Shown here: in pieces, positions 1 through 5,532 of the stretch
How positions within the stretch are numbered: position 1 is the first letter of the stretch
Layout: each line of letters begins with the position of its first letter
Source: Clostridiales bacterium
Lineage (GTDB): Bacteria; Bacillota; Clostridia; Oscillospirales; Acutalibacteraceae
Length of the DNA stretch: 5,532 nt
Assembly: GCA_019417145.1 (NCBI GenBank)
Contig: DXVY01000131.1
Coordinates: 1-5,532, forward strand
Reading direction: 5' to 3'
The notes under the pieces: model-generated
Told to the model about the DNA's origin: nothing
The model's database searches: none
Seen by the model: the letters and a program-made list of their open reading frames with translations, nothing else
Program-made: the position numbers and the translations under genes

Positions 1-1
1 G

Positions 2-202
2 AAGAAGGGCGCCGCCGACGGCGAGACGGTTTGGGACAGCGGCAAGGTGGCCGACGGCCGGTCGGTTAACATTGCCTATGCCGGCGAGACCCTCCAGTCT
101 CAGACCGCCTATTACTGGACCGTGAAGGTTTGGGATAATCTGGGCGGCCAGACCCTGTCGGACACCGCCCGGTTTGAGACCGGCCTGTACAACGACGAGG
201 AT
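2..202 (+). other. Domain: N-terminal Fn3/Ig-like domain of GH78 (partial)
   Basis: The translation shows VWDSGKV, then LQSQTAYYWTVKVWDN and a closing TARFETGL. This is the usual beta-sandwich lead-in of GH78 rhamnosidases, where W-x-V-x-V-W-D-x-x-G precedes a W-x-x-A-x-W-I/L segment. Only its C-terminal part is in the window. Its presence at the left edge shows that the protein begins further upstream. Confidence 0.8.
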
Positions 203-3200
203 TGGGCGGACGCCATGTGGCTCAAGCATTCCGCCGAAGAAACACCCGCTGATCAGCTGGATAAGACGGCCGATTACACCTACGCCGCCGATTTTCAGAT
301 CCTGCGGGATAATTTCGCTCTGCTCTTTTCGGTGGCCGACACCAACAACTACTTTATGTGGGCTATCAATACCACCGACAACGACGAGCATTGGAACCAT
401 CCTTATCTGCGGCGGCATGTGAAAGTTAACGGAAACTATGACGTAATTCAGGACATTAAGTTGCCCGAGCAGTTCACCAAGGACGCACTGATGGACAGCG
501 AACACCGTATCCAGATCCAGCGCACCGGCAATACGGTGACCACCTCCATCGACAATGTGGTGGTGGATACCTATGAAGATACCACCGGCACCCTGATTTT
601 AGGCGAATTCGGCTTCCGTATTCATAACGAGACCGGCCGGTTTGACAACGTATCGGCTGTGTATACCGTGGACGGCAAGCCAACCACCCTGATCGACGCC
701 GGCTTTGACGACGGTGAAAATCCCTTTGCCGGCGGCCAGATCGTGGATGTGGACGGGGACAGCAAGCTGCTGGTGGATGGCAATTCCGAGGTGTTTGTCT
801 TCCAGAAGAAGGCGGACGCCCCCGGAAGCGACGAGCTGCACTATGTGTACGAGGCCGATTTCCAGATTATCCGGGATAACATGGGCATGTCCTTTGCGGC
901 CAAGGACCTGAATAACTTCTTTATGTGGGCTATTAACACCAGCAATGTGGATCATCCCTATCTGCGGCGGCATATTTATGTGGGCGGCAATGCCACCGGC
1001 GTTACCGATATTCCCCTTCCCGAAGCCTTCACCAAGGATTCTCTTATGAACGAGGAGCACCACATCGCCATCACTGTGGAGGGCAAGACCGTAACCACCG
1101 TCATTGACGACGTGGTGGTGGATACCTACGAGGACACCACCGGCAACATCTGCGAGGGATATTTCGGCTTCCGTTTTTTTAATGAGGACGCCCGGTTCGA
1201 TAATGTGAAGGCTGTGAGCTACAAGGGTGGGGAAGCCACCGTAGTGCTGGACGCCGACTTTGACGACGGCATCAACCCCTTTGACGGCGGCGATATTGTG
1301 GAGGTAAACGGGGACAGCAAGCTGCTCTTTACCACCTCCAGCGAGACCAGGGTTTTCGAATCCCGCATGGCGGACTCGGCAGCCACTGCCTTCCGCAAAG
1401 AGTTTACGGCGGCAGACAAGGAAATCCAGTCGGCCCGGGTGTACTACAGCGCCCTGGGCGTGTCGGATTTGTACATCAACGGACAGCGGGTGGGCACGCC
1501 CACGGAAAACGGCGTGATCTATGACGAGTTAAAGCCCGGCTGGACCGATTATGACGACACGGTGTTTTATTTGACCTATGACGTGACCGACCTTGTAAAG
1601 CAGGGCCAGAATGCCATTGGGGCCGAGGTGGCGTCGGGATGGTACAACGGCATCATCGCCGTGCGGGGCGGCAGCTTCTATTCCGGGCAGGAAAACGGCC
1701 TGATGATCAAGCTGGACATCACCTATACAGACGACAGCCGGGACACCATCGTAACCGATACCACCTGGCAGACCAGTCGGGACGGGGCGGTAACCTACGC
1801 CGATATCTACAACGGCGAGGAATATGACGCCCGCAAGGACGCTATCGATGTCTGGTCCCAGGTAGGGTATGATACCGCAGGCTGGTTCCCGGCCAAGGAA
1901 AAGACCGATTTTAAGGGCAAGGTCATAGCGGCTATCGGTTCCCGCGTGCAAGCCCGTCCCGAGCTCTCCAGAGAGCCTGTCAGCATTACCACCTATCAGG
2001 GGATCAAGGACAACGGCTCTACCTACGGCGAGATCGACAACGTAAAGAATCCTACCCTGCCCTTTACCCTGAAGAAGGGCGAGACGGCCATTTTCGACCT
2101 GGGCCAGAATATCGCCGGCTGGGAAAAGTTCACGGTCAAGGGGGAAGCCGGCACGGCCGTACACATTGAATTCGGCGAGATGCTCAATGACTCGGGCGAG
2201 GAGAGTCGGAAGAACGACGGCCCCAAGGGCAGCGTCTACAACGCCAATTATCTGGAGGCCAAGGCGGCCGGCCAGTATATCATGCGGGGCGACGCCGACG
2301 GCGAGACCTACAATCCCCGCTTTACCTTCTACGGCTTCCGGTATATCCAGGTAACGGCGGCGGCGGATATCGAAATCCTGGATATGGACGGCGTCGTGGT
2401 GGGCAACGCCAATGAGGAGAGCAGCTCCCTTGAGACCAGCGACCCGGCGGTCAACCAGCTTTACAGCAATATCATGTGGGGCATGCGGGACAATTTCCTG
2501 AGCACGGCCACCGACTGTCCCCAGCGCAACGAGCGGCTGGGCTGGACGGCCGACACCCATATCTTCTCCCGCACCGCCACCTATAACGCCGACGTGGCCG
2601 GCTTTTACCGCAAATGGCTCCAGGATATGCGGGATTCCCAGTTTGGATCCGAGGCCGGTAATCTGGAGGGCGCTTATCCGGACGTCGCCCCCAACACCCA
2701 CATTGTGGGCGGGGGTAACGGCGGTTGGGCCGAGGCCGGCATCATTGTGCCCTGGAACGTCTATCTCATGTACGGCGACACCCAGCTGATCGAGGACCAC
2801 TTCGCCTCCATGGAAAAGTTTATGGATTATCTGGCTACCCGTGGGGATGCGGAATGGAAGTACAACGGCGGCGGGGCGGCCTCGGGCGACTGGGTTTCCC
2901 CCGAGCTCAACGACGACAATGTCAAGCGGTATATTTCGGTGGCCTATTACGCCTATGCGGCCCTGCTTATGCAAAAAATGTCGGCGGCCATCGGCAATAC
3001 CGTAAAGGAGCGGGAGTACCGAGCCCTGTACAACGATATTAAGGAGGAGTTCAACGTCCGGTATGTAAATGAGGACGGCTCCTTGAAGGTGGCCACCCAG
3101 ACCACCTACCTGCTGGCCCTCAAGCTGGACCTCTTTGCCACCAACCGGCAAAAGCAGGCGGCGCTGGATATCCTGCTCCAGAAGATCGAGGACAATGGCG

Positions 3201-4303
3201 ATCGCCTGTCCACCGGCTTTATCGGCACCTCCATTCTCAACCAGACCCTAAGCGACGTGGGGGCGGACGACACGGCCTACACCCTGCTTTTACAGCGTTC
3301 CTATCCCTCCTGGCTCTACAGTGTGGACCAGGGCGCTACCACCATCTGGGAGAACTGGGACAGCTATACCATTGAAAACGGCTTCAAGGACCCCGGCATG
3401 AATTCCTTCAACCACTATGCCTACGGCGCGGTGGGTGAATGGATGTACCGCTATATGGCCGGCATTGAGGCCGACGAGGAGAACCCCGGCTTTAAGCACT
3501 TCATTCTCCAGCCCACTTTGGACCAGCGGGATGCGGCGGATATACCGGAGGACCAGCAGCGCATGACCGCCGTCACGGCTACCTATGGCTCCATCTATGG
3601 CCAAATCGCCTCCGCCTGGACGGCTGATGAGGACGGAAACCTGCTGACCTACCAGGCCACCGTACCGGCCAACACCACCGCCACCCTCTATCTGCCCATT
3701 GACGAGCAGGCTGTACTGTATGAGGGCGGCGCGCCTGCCGCCGAGTCCGAGGGCGTGACCTTTGTGGAGTATAAAGACGGCAAGGCCGTTTACCAGCTGG
3801 TCTCCGGCTCCTACTCCTTTACGCTGGAAGACGACGGGCCTGCGTCCACGGTGGATCAGGTGTCCGTTTCCGCCGACATGGCGTTTGCCGTGGCCGGAAA
3901 GACCTTGCAGCTGCATGCGGCGGTTGCCGGTACCGGCGACTACAGCCAGGATGTGACCTGGAGCGTGGCCGGCGGCGCGGAGGGCACCTCTATCGATGAG
4001 GACGGTCTGTTGACCATCGCGGAGGGCGAGACGGCGGAGGAACTGACCGTCACCGCCGCGTCGGTTCAGACGCCCGCGGTAACCGGAAGCCTGGAGGTGA
4101 AGGTCTACCCGGCGGGCGACCTGGATAAGGACGGAGAGGTGACCATTGCGGATGTGATGGAGGCCTGTAAGGTTATGGCCAGAGAGTCGGCCGGAACCGA
4201 TCCCGCCCTTGAGGAGGTCACCTTGGGAGATTTGGATGACGATACCGAAATCACCATCGCCGACGTGATGGAGATCTGCAAGATCCTGGCCAGACAGGGA
4301 TGA
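2..4303 (+). CDS. GH78 alpha-L-rhamnosidase with duplicated inserted modules and C-terminal type I dockerin (5' partial)
   Basis: Predicted secreted inverting glycosidase that removes terminal L-rhamnose from glycans or glycosides. The frame is open to the left edge, and the first visible residues carry the GH78 N-terminal motif VWDSGKV, so the true start and any signal peptide lie upstream; GTG at 47 is an internal valine. Numbering from the codon at 2, the domains are: Fn3/Ig-like end (1-67), two related jelly-roll-like modules (92-270, 281-455), rhamnosidase N-domain (464-640, with PGWTDYDD and GWYNG), middle beta domain (655-800, DLGQNIAGW), six-hairpin catalytic domain (806-1155), C-terminal beta domain (1156-1277), Big-like domain (1283-1369) and dockerin (1372-1433). 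The catalytic signature DCPQRNERLGWTAD places the putative general acid at Glu844; GATTIWENW places the putative base at Glu1117. Both assignments follow characterised GH78 enzymes. Natural substrate and linkage cannot be read from sequence. Stop is TGA at 4301-4303. Confidence 0.96.
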   Translation, partial: KKGAADGETVWDSGKVADGRSVNIAYAGETLQSQTAYYWTVKVWDNLGGQTLSDTARFETGLYNDEDWADAMWLKHSAEETPADQLDKTADYTYAADFQILRDNFALLFSVADTNNYFMWAINTTDNDEHWNHPYLRRHVKVNGNYDVIQDIKLPEQFTKDALMDSEHRIQIQRTGNTVTTSIDNVVVDTYEDTTGTLILGEFGFRIHNETGRFDNVSAVYTVDGKPTTLIDAGFDDGENPFAGGQIVDVDGDSKLLVDGNSEVFVFQKKADAPGSDELHYVYEADFQIIRDNMGMSFAAKDLNNFFMWAINTSNVDHPYLRRHIYVGGNATGVTDIPLPEAFTKDSLMNEEHHIAITVEGKTVTTVIDDVVVDTYEDTTGNICEGYFGFRFFNEDARFDNVKAVSYKGGEATVVLDADFDDGINPFDGGDIVEVNGDSKLLFTTSSETRVFESRMADSAATAFRKEFTAADKEIQSARVYYSALGVSDLYINGQRVGTPTENGVIYDELKPGWTDYDDTVFYLTYDVTDLVKQGQNAIGAEVASGWYNGIIAVRGGSFYSGQENGLMIKLDITYTDDSRDTIVTDTTWQTSRDGAVTYADIYNGEEYDARKDAIDVWSQVGYDTAGWFPAKEKTDFKGKVIAAIGSRVQARPELSREPVSITTYQGIKDNGSTYGEIDNVKNPTLPFTLKKGETAIFDLGQNIAGWEKFTVKGEAGTAVHIEFGEMLNDSGEESRKNDGPKGSVYNANYLEAKAAGQYIMRGDADGETYNPRFTFYGFRYIQVTAAADIEILDMDGVVVGNANEESSSLETSDPAVNQLYSNIMWGMRDNFLSTATDCPQRNERLGWTADTHIFSRTATYNADVAGFYRKWLQDMRDSQFGSEAGNLEGAYPDVAPNTHIVGGGNGGWAEAGIIVPWNVYLMYGDTQLIEDHFASMEKFMDYLATRGDAEWKYNGGGAASGDWVSPELNDDNVKRYISVAYYAYAALLMQKMSAAIGNTVKEREYRALYNDIKEEFNVRYVNEDGSLKVATQTTYLLALKLDLFATNRQKQAALDILLQKIEDNGDRLSTGFIGTSILNQTLSDVGADDTAYTLLLQRSYPSWLYSVDQGATTIWENWDSYTIENGFKDPGMNSFNHYAYGAVGEWMYRYMAGIEADEENPGFKHFILQPTLDQRDAADIPEDQQRMTAVTATYGSIYGQIASAWTADEDGNLLTYQATVPANTTATLYLPIDEQAVLYEGGAPAAESEGVTFVEYKDGKAVYQLVSGSYSFTLEDDGPASTVDQVSVSADMAFAVAGKTLQLHAAVAGTGDYSQDVTWSVAGGAEGTSIDEDGLLTIAEGETAEELTVTAASVQTPAVTGSLEVKVYPAGDLDKDGEVTIADVMEACKVMARESAGTDPALEEVTLGDLDDDTEITIADVMEICKILARQG
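275..811 (+). repeat. Inserted module, copy 1 (concanavalin-like jelly roll, probable)
   Basis: Begins YTYAADFQILRDN and includes NNYFMWAIN, HPYLRRH, VVVDTYEDTTG and RFDNV, then a DAGFDDGENPF segment. By hand alignment about 60% of residues match copy 2; copy 1 carries about five extra residues (around 377-394) before HPYLRRH. The motif series resembles LamG/DUF1080-type concanavalin-like domains, in which an ADFQI strand, a YMWQIN-like strand, a LRPH-like strand and a D-x-x-x-V-D-T strand recur. A carbohydrate-binding or spacer role is inferred from this resemblance only. It sits between the WL segment that ends the Fn3-like domain and the FRKEF strand that normally follows closely in GH78. 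Confidence 0.75.
842..1366 (+). repeat. Inserted module, copy 2 (concanavalin-like jelly roll, probable)
   Basis: Begins YVYEADFQIIRDN and repeats the motif order of copy 1: NNFFMWAIN, HPYLRRH, FTKDSLM, VVVDTYEDTTG, ARFDNV, DADFDDGINPF, GDSKLL. DNA similarity is also visible, for example a shared gtggtggatacctay stretch at both VVVDTY positions, but synonymous differences are many, so the duplication is not recent. It is followed almost directly by FRKEF, the first strand of the rhamnosidase N-domain, so the two modules form one insertion of about 380 residues in the GH78 scaffold. Confidence 0.75.
1391..2401 (+). other. Domains: GH78 N-domain and middle beta domain
   Basis: The first part (to about 1921) matches the rhamnosidase N-domain: FRKEF, ARVYYSALGVSDLYING, PGWTDYDD, YDVTDLVKQGQNAIG and ASGWYNG. 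The second part (about 1964-2401) matches the middle domain that packs on the catalytic barrel: DLGQNIAGW, a GEAGTAVHIEFGE strand pair, YIMRG, and FTFYGFRYIQVT. Family order is kept here and no frameshift is seen. Some GH78 N-domains hold a rhamnose-binding CBM67-type site; I cannot tell whether this one does. Confidence 0.85.
2417..3466 (+). other. Domain: GH78 (alpha/alpha)6 catalytic barrel
   Basis: Starts near SLETSDPAVNQLYSNIMWG and contains NFLSTATDCPQRNERLGWTAD, the GH78 active-site signature, with Asp at 2513-2515, Glu at 2531-2533 (putative general acid) and Asp at 2552-2554. Downstream are GAYPDVAP, GWAEAGIIVPW, GDWVSPE, LSTGFIG, YPSWLYSVDQGATTIWENW with Glu at 3350-3352 (putative general base), and NHYAYGAVGEWMYRYMAGI. 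The two glutamates are 273 residues apart, close to the separation in characterised family members. All expected acidic residues are present, so the enzyme is probably active. Minor departures from the common motif are Asn for Asp before the catalytic Glu and Ala for Gly before the last Asp. Confidence 0.93.
3467..3832 (+). other. Domain: GH78 C-terminal beta domain
   Basis: Follows the last barrel helix. The pattern PGFKHFILQPTLD, then a TATYGSIYGQIASAW strand, ATVPANTTATLYLP and a final VSGSYSFTLED is the standard C-terminal beta-sandwich of GH78 enzymes. In ordinary single-module rhamnosidases the protein would end here; this one continues for about 160 residues. Confidence 0.85.
3848..4108 (+). 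other. Domain: bacterial Ig-like (Big-type) linker
   Basis: About 87 residues with the layout of surface-protein Ig-like repeats: VDQVSVSADMAFAVAGKTLQL opening, a DVTWSVAGG strand, a SIDEDGLLTIAEGE turn (compare the usual I-x-x-x-G-x-L/V-T-x-x-x-x-G) and a closing TAASVQTPAVTGSLEVKV strand. It probably acts as a spacer between the catalytic core and the dockerin. The assignment is by pattern only. Confidence 0.65.
4115..4300 (+). other. Domain: C-terminal type I dockerin
   Basis: Two related segments, GDLDKDGEVTIADVMEACKV (continuing MAR) and GDLDDDTEITIADVMEICKI (continuing LAR), are joined by a 15-residue linker. Each has the dockerin F-hand calcium loop: Asp at loop positions 1, 3, 5 and 12 and Thr at 9, followed by a helix. 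The second loop has Thr instead of Gly at position 6. Type I dockerins bind cohesin modules of scaffoldins, or of cell-surface proteins, and so place enzymes in cellulosome-like complexes. The last residue is only two beyond the second motif, so the domain is complete. Confidence 0.9.
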
Positions 4304-4324
4304 CCGGGCGGATCCTCAGCCCGG
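4304..4324. other. Small GC-rich inverted repeat after the rhamnosidase stop
   Basis: CCGGGC (4304-4309) and GCCCGG (4319-4324) can pair as a 6-bp stem with a 9-base loop, starting at the base after the TGA stop. No T-run follows, so it is not a canonical intrinsic terminator. It could protect the 3' end of the transcript or be chance in GC-rich DNA. The rest of the gap up to 4496 shows no gene or site that I can support. Confidence 0.3.
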
Positions 4325-4496
4325 GACCAGTTTCCGCTGGGAGACCTTTCAAGTGCTGTATGCGCTCTGTAAAGCGAGCATGGCCAATTGCCGACCTGCG
4401 GGGGTGTTAAACAAAATAAGGCCATCCGTAAGTCTCGGCCCATCCGAAGGGTATGGGTTTGTCGGTCGGCGGCCGCATAGTCCTTTTAGGCGCATG

Positions 4497-4532
4497 GAAA
4501 AACGGCGAAGCCTGCGAGCTTCGCCGTTTTTT
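4497..4532. terminator. Bidirectional Rho-independent terminator
   Basis: AAAAACGGCGAAG (4498-4510) pairs perfectly with CTTCGCCGTTTTT (4519-4531). A further C-G pair (4511/4518) closes a 6-base loop. The core is GC-rich. A run of six T (4527-4532) follows it on the plus strand, and five A (4498-4502) supply a T-run on the minus strand. It lies 35 bases past the stop of the minus-strand dehydrogenase and 194 bases past the rhamnosidase stop, so it fits as the main terminator of the dehydrogenase and a shared end for both convergent transcripts. Confidence 0.93.
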
Positions 4533-4566
4533 GTGTCCGTGGCCGGGCGCTTTGGCTATGCCGCCC

Positions 4567-5532
4567 TTACAGCGCCAGACGATATATTTTCTCTATGTCC
4601 TCCGGAGCCAGGCTCACAAAGTGTCCCAGCCGGCCGCCGCGAAAGGCGGCCTTTTGCGCCATTTCCTCTATACGGCTGCCGTCGATGCCCACATCGGAAA
4701 GACGCACCGGCAGCCCGACCGACCGGTAGAAGTCCTCCAGCCTACGGATACCCTGCAGGGCGATGGCCTCCGGGTCGGCATAGGGCAGGTCCACGTCAAA
4801 CACCCGCACGGCAAACTGCACAAACCTGCTGCGGTTGGCTTTGTACACATACTTCATCCAGGCGGGAAATACGATGGAGAGGCCTGCGCCATGAGCGATA
4901 TCATACAAGGCGGACAGCTCGTGCTCGATGCCGTGGGAGGCCCAGTCCTCCTCTCTGCCCATGCCTAATATACCGTTGTGGGCCACTGTGCCCGTCCACA
5001 TGATTTCGGCCCAGGTATGGTAGTCGTCCTTGTCCTGTAGGATGGCGGGCAGCTTGATTCGCATGGTGCGCAGGGCCCCCTCCAGCAGGCGGTCGGACAG
5101 GTCTACGTGATCGGTATTGGTAAAATAACGTTCCATGAGATGGGCCATGATATCCGAGCAGCCATAGCGAATCTGATCCTCGGGAAGGGTGCGGCAGAGG
5201 GCCGGATTGAGAAAGGATATGACCGGTCGATTGAGCTGGTTGGTATATCCCCTTTTCAGCAGCCCCGCCTGGTTGGTGATAACCGTGCTGGGACTGCTTT
5301 CACTGCCCGCCGCCGGGATAGTCAGCACCGTGGCCACCGGAATGCGGCCGGCAGGCTGTGCCTTTCCCACATAGATATCCCACACATCTCCCTCATAGGG
5401 CACGCCCAGGGCAATGGCCTTGGCCGAGTCAATGACGCTGCCCCCTCCGACGGCCAGAATCAGGTCCACCTTTTCCCTGCGGCAGAGCTCCACGCCTTGA
5501 TGCACCAGGTCCAGGCGGGGGTTGGGCTGCAC
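4567..5532 (-). CDS. Iron-containing alcohol dehydrogenase, butanol dehydrogenase/YqhD type (N-terminus missing)
   Basis: Predicted cytoplasmic group III alcohol dehydrogenase reducing short-chain aldehydes to alcohols, or the reverse, with NAD(P)H. The frame is open through the right edge. The GTG at 5532-5530 is the Val of the family motif V-Q-P-N-P-R, not a start. The visible 322 codons end at TAA (4569-4567). The nucleotide-binding motif GGGSVIDSAK is at visible residues 29-38 and TIPAAGSESS at 71-80. Metal ligands by family alignment are Asp127 and His131 in CSDIMAHLMERYF, His200 in DWASHGIEHE and His214 in DIAHGAGL; their spacing matches E. coli YqhD with a constant offset of about 67 residues, so about 67 residues are missing. 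The gene converges on the rhamnosidase, so it is in a different transcript. The physiological substrate is unknown. The usual Asp in the segment before the iron ligands is Asn (FLNPALCRTLP), and an Arg (DQIRYG) stands where a small hydrophobic residue is common. Confidence 0.95.
   Translation of the reverse strand: MQPNPRLDLVHQGVELCRREKVDLILAVGGGSVIDSAKAIALGVPYEGDVWDIYVGKAQPAGRIPVATVLTIPAAGSESSPSTVITNQAGLLKRGYTNQLNRPVISFLNPALCRTLPEDQIRYGCSDIMAHLMERYFTNTDHVDLSDRLLEGALRTMRIKLPAILQDKDDYHTWAEIMWTGTVAHNGILGMGREEDWASHGIEHELSALYDIAHGAGLSIVFPAWMKYVYKANRSRFVQFAVRVFDVDLPYADPEAIALQGIRRLEDFYRSVGLPVRLSDVGIDGSRIEEMAQKAAFRGGRLGHFVSLAPEDIEKIYRLAL

Noticed and set aside
47..49. GTG at 47 as a start codon of the rhamnosidase.
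   Set aside because: The frame is open upstream to the window edge and the preceding codons encode the conserved VWDSGK motif, so this is an internal valine.
14..2305. Shared 14-base string gccgacggcgagac near 14 and near 2292.
   Set aside because: Both encode A-D-G-E-T in unrelated domains; likely coincidence from codon bias rather than a functional repeat.
1529..3151. A 540-codon open frame on the minus strand inside the rhamnosidase gene, and a 208-codon one at 3290-3916.
   Set aside because: Both lie opposite a clearly conserved coding region, have no recognisable domain and a glycine/valine/isoleucine-rich composition typical of the antisense of a gene with strong third-position G/C bias.
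4390..4470. Distant inverted repeat GCCGACC (4390-4396) / GGTCGGC (4464-4470), a CCCAT/ATGGG mini-hairpin (4439-4457), and a loose direct repeat of GGCCATCCG / GGCCCATCCG (4420-4446).
   Set aside because: Short, imperfect or widely spaced matches expected by chance in GC-rich DNA; no known RNA or regulatory layout fits.
4353..5003. Overlapping plus-strand open frames of 216 and 171 codons (4353-5003 and 4453-4968).
   Set aside because: They run through the terminator hairpin and antisense to the conserved dehydrogenase, and their translations (Arg/Pro/Ser-rich or His/Gly-rich) resemble no protein family.
5530..5532. GTG at 5532-5530 as the start codon of the dehydrogenase.
   Set aside because: It encodes the Val of the internal family motif V-Q-P-N-P-R, and the offset to the YqhD metal ligands shows about 67 residues still missing.

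Overview
The window (5,532 bases, GC-rich, with G/C favoured at third codon positions) holds two convergent protein-coding genes. Both run off the window. A bidirectional terminator hairpin lies between them. The gene content suggests a high-GC anaerobic Clostridia-type Firmicute, for example a gut or rumen Oscillospiraceae/Ruminococcaceae relative: a secreted multidomain glycoside hydrolase ending in a type I dockerin beside an iron-dependent alcohol dehydrogenase. This assignment is inferred from gene content; nothing in the window fixes the taxon.

Positions 2-4303 (+) encode a very large GH78 alpha-L-rhamnosidase whose 5' end, including any signal peptide, lies upstream. The visible 1,433 residues run: end of an N-terminal fibronectin/Ig-like domain; two tandem, roughly 60% identical modules of about 175 residues that look like concanavalin-type jelly rolls and interrupt the usual GH78 order; the rhamnosidase N-domain; the middle beta domain; the (alpha/alpha)6 catalytic barrel with both expected acidic residues; the C-terminal beta domain; an Ig-like (Big-type) linker domain; and a C-terminal type I dockerin with two intact calcium loops.

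Positions 4304-4566 are intergenic. They contain a small GC-rich hairpin directly after the rhamnosidase stop, about 170 bases in which I see no convincing gene or signal, and a near-perfect A-tract/stem/T-tract terminator at 4497-4532 that can serve both strands.

Positions 4567-5532 (-) encode the C-terminal five-sixths of an iron-containing, probably NAD(P)H-dependent alcohol/aldehyde dehydrogenase of the butanol dehydrogenase/YqhD type. All four metal ligands are present.

The genes are convergent, so they are not one operon. The rhamnosidase would act outside the cell, releasing L-rhamnose from pectin side chains, plant glycosides or similar glycans, possibly docked on a scaffoldin. The dehydrogenase would act in the cytoplasm on short-chain aldehydes. 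A link through lactaldehyde from rhamnose breakdown is possible but not shown. I found no RNA genes, CRISPR array, insertion sequence or clearly new system. The most interesting points are the duplicated inserted modules and the dockerin with symmetric, atypical recognition residues.
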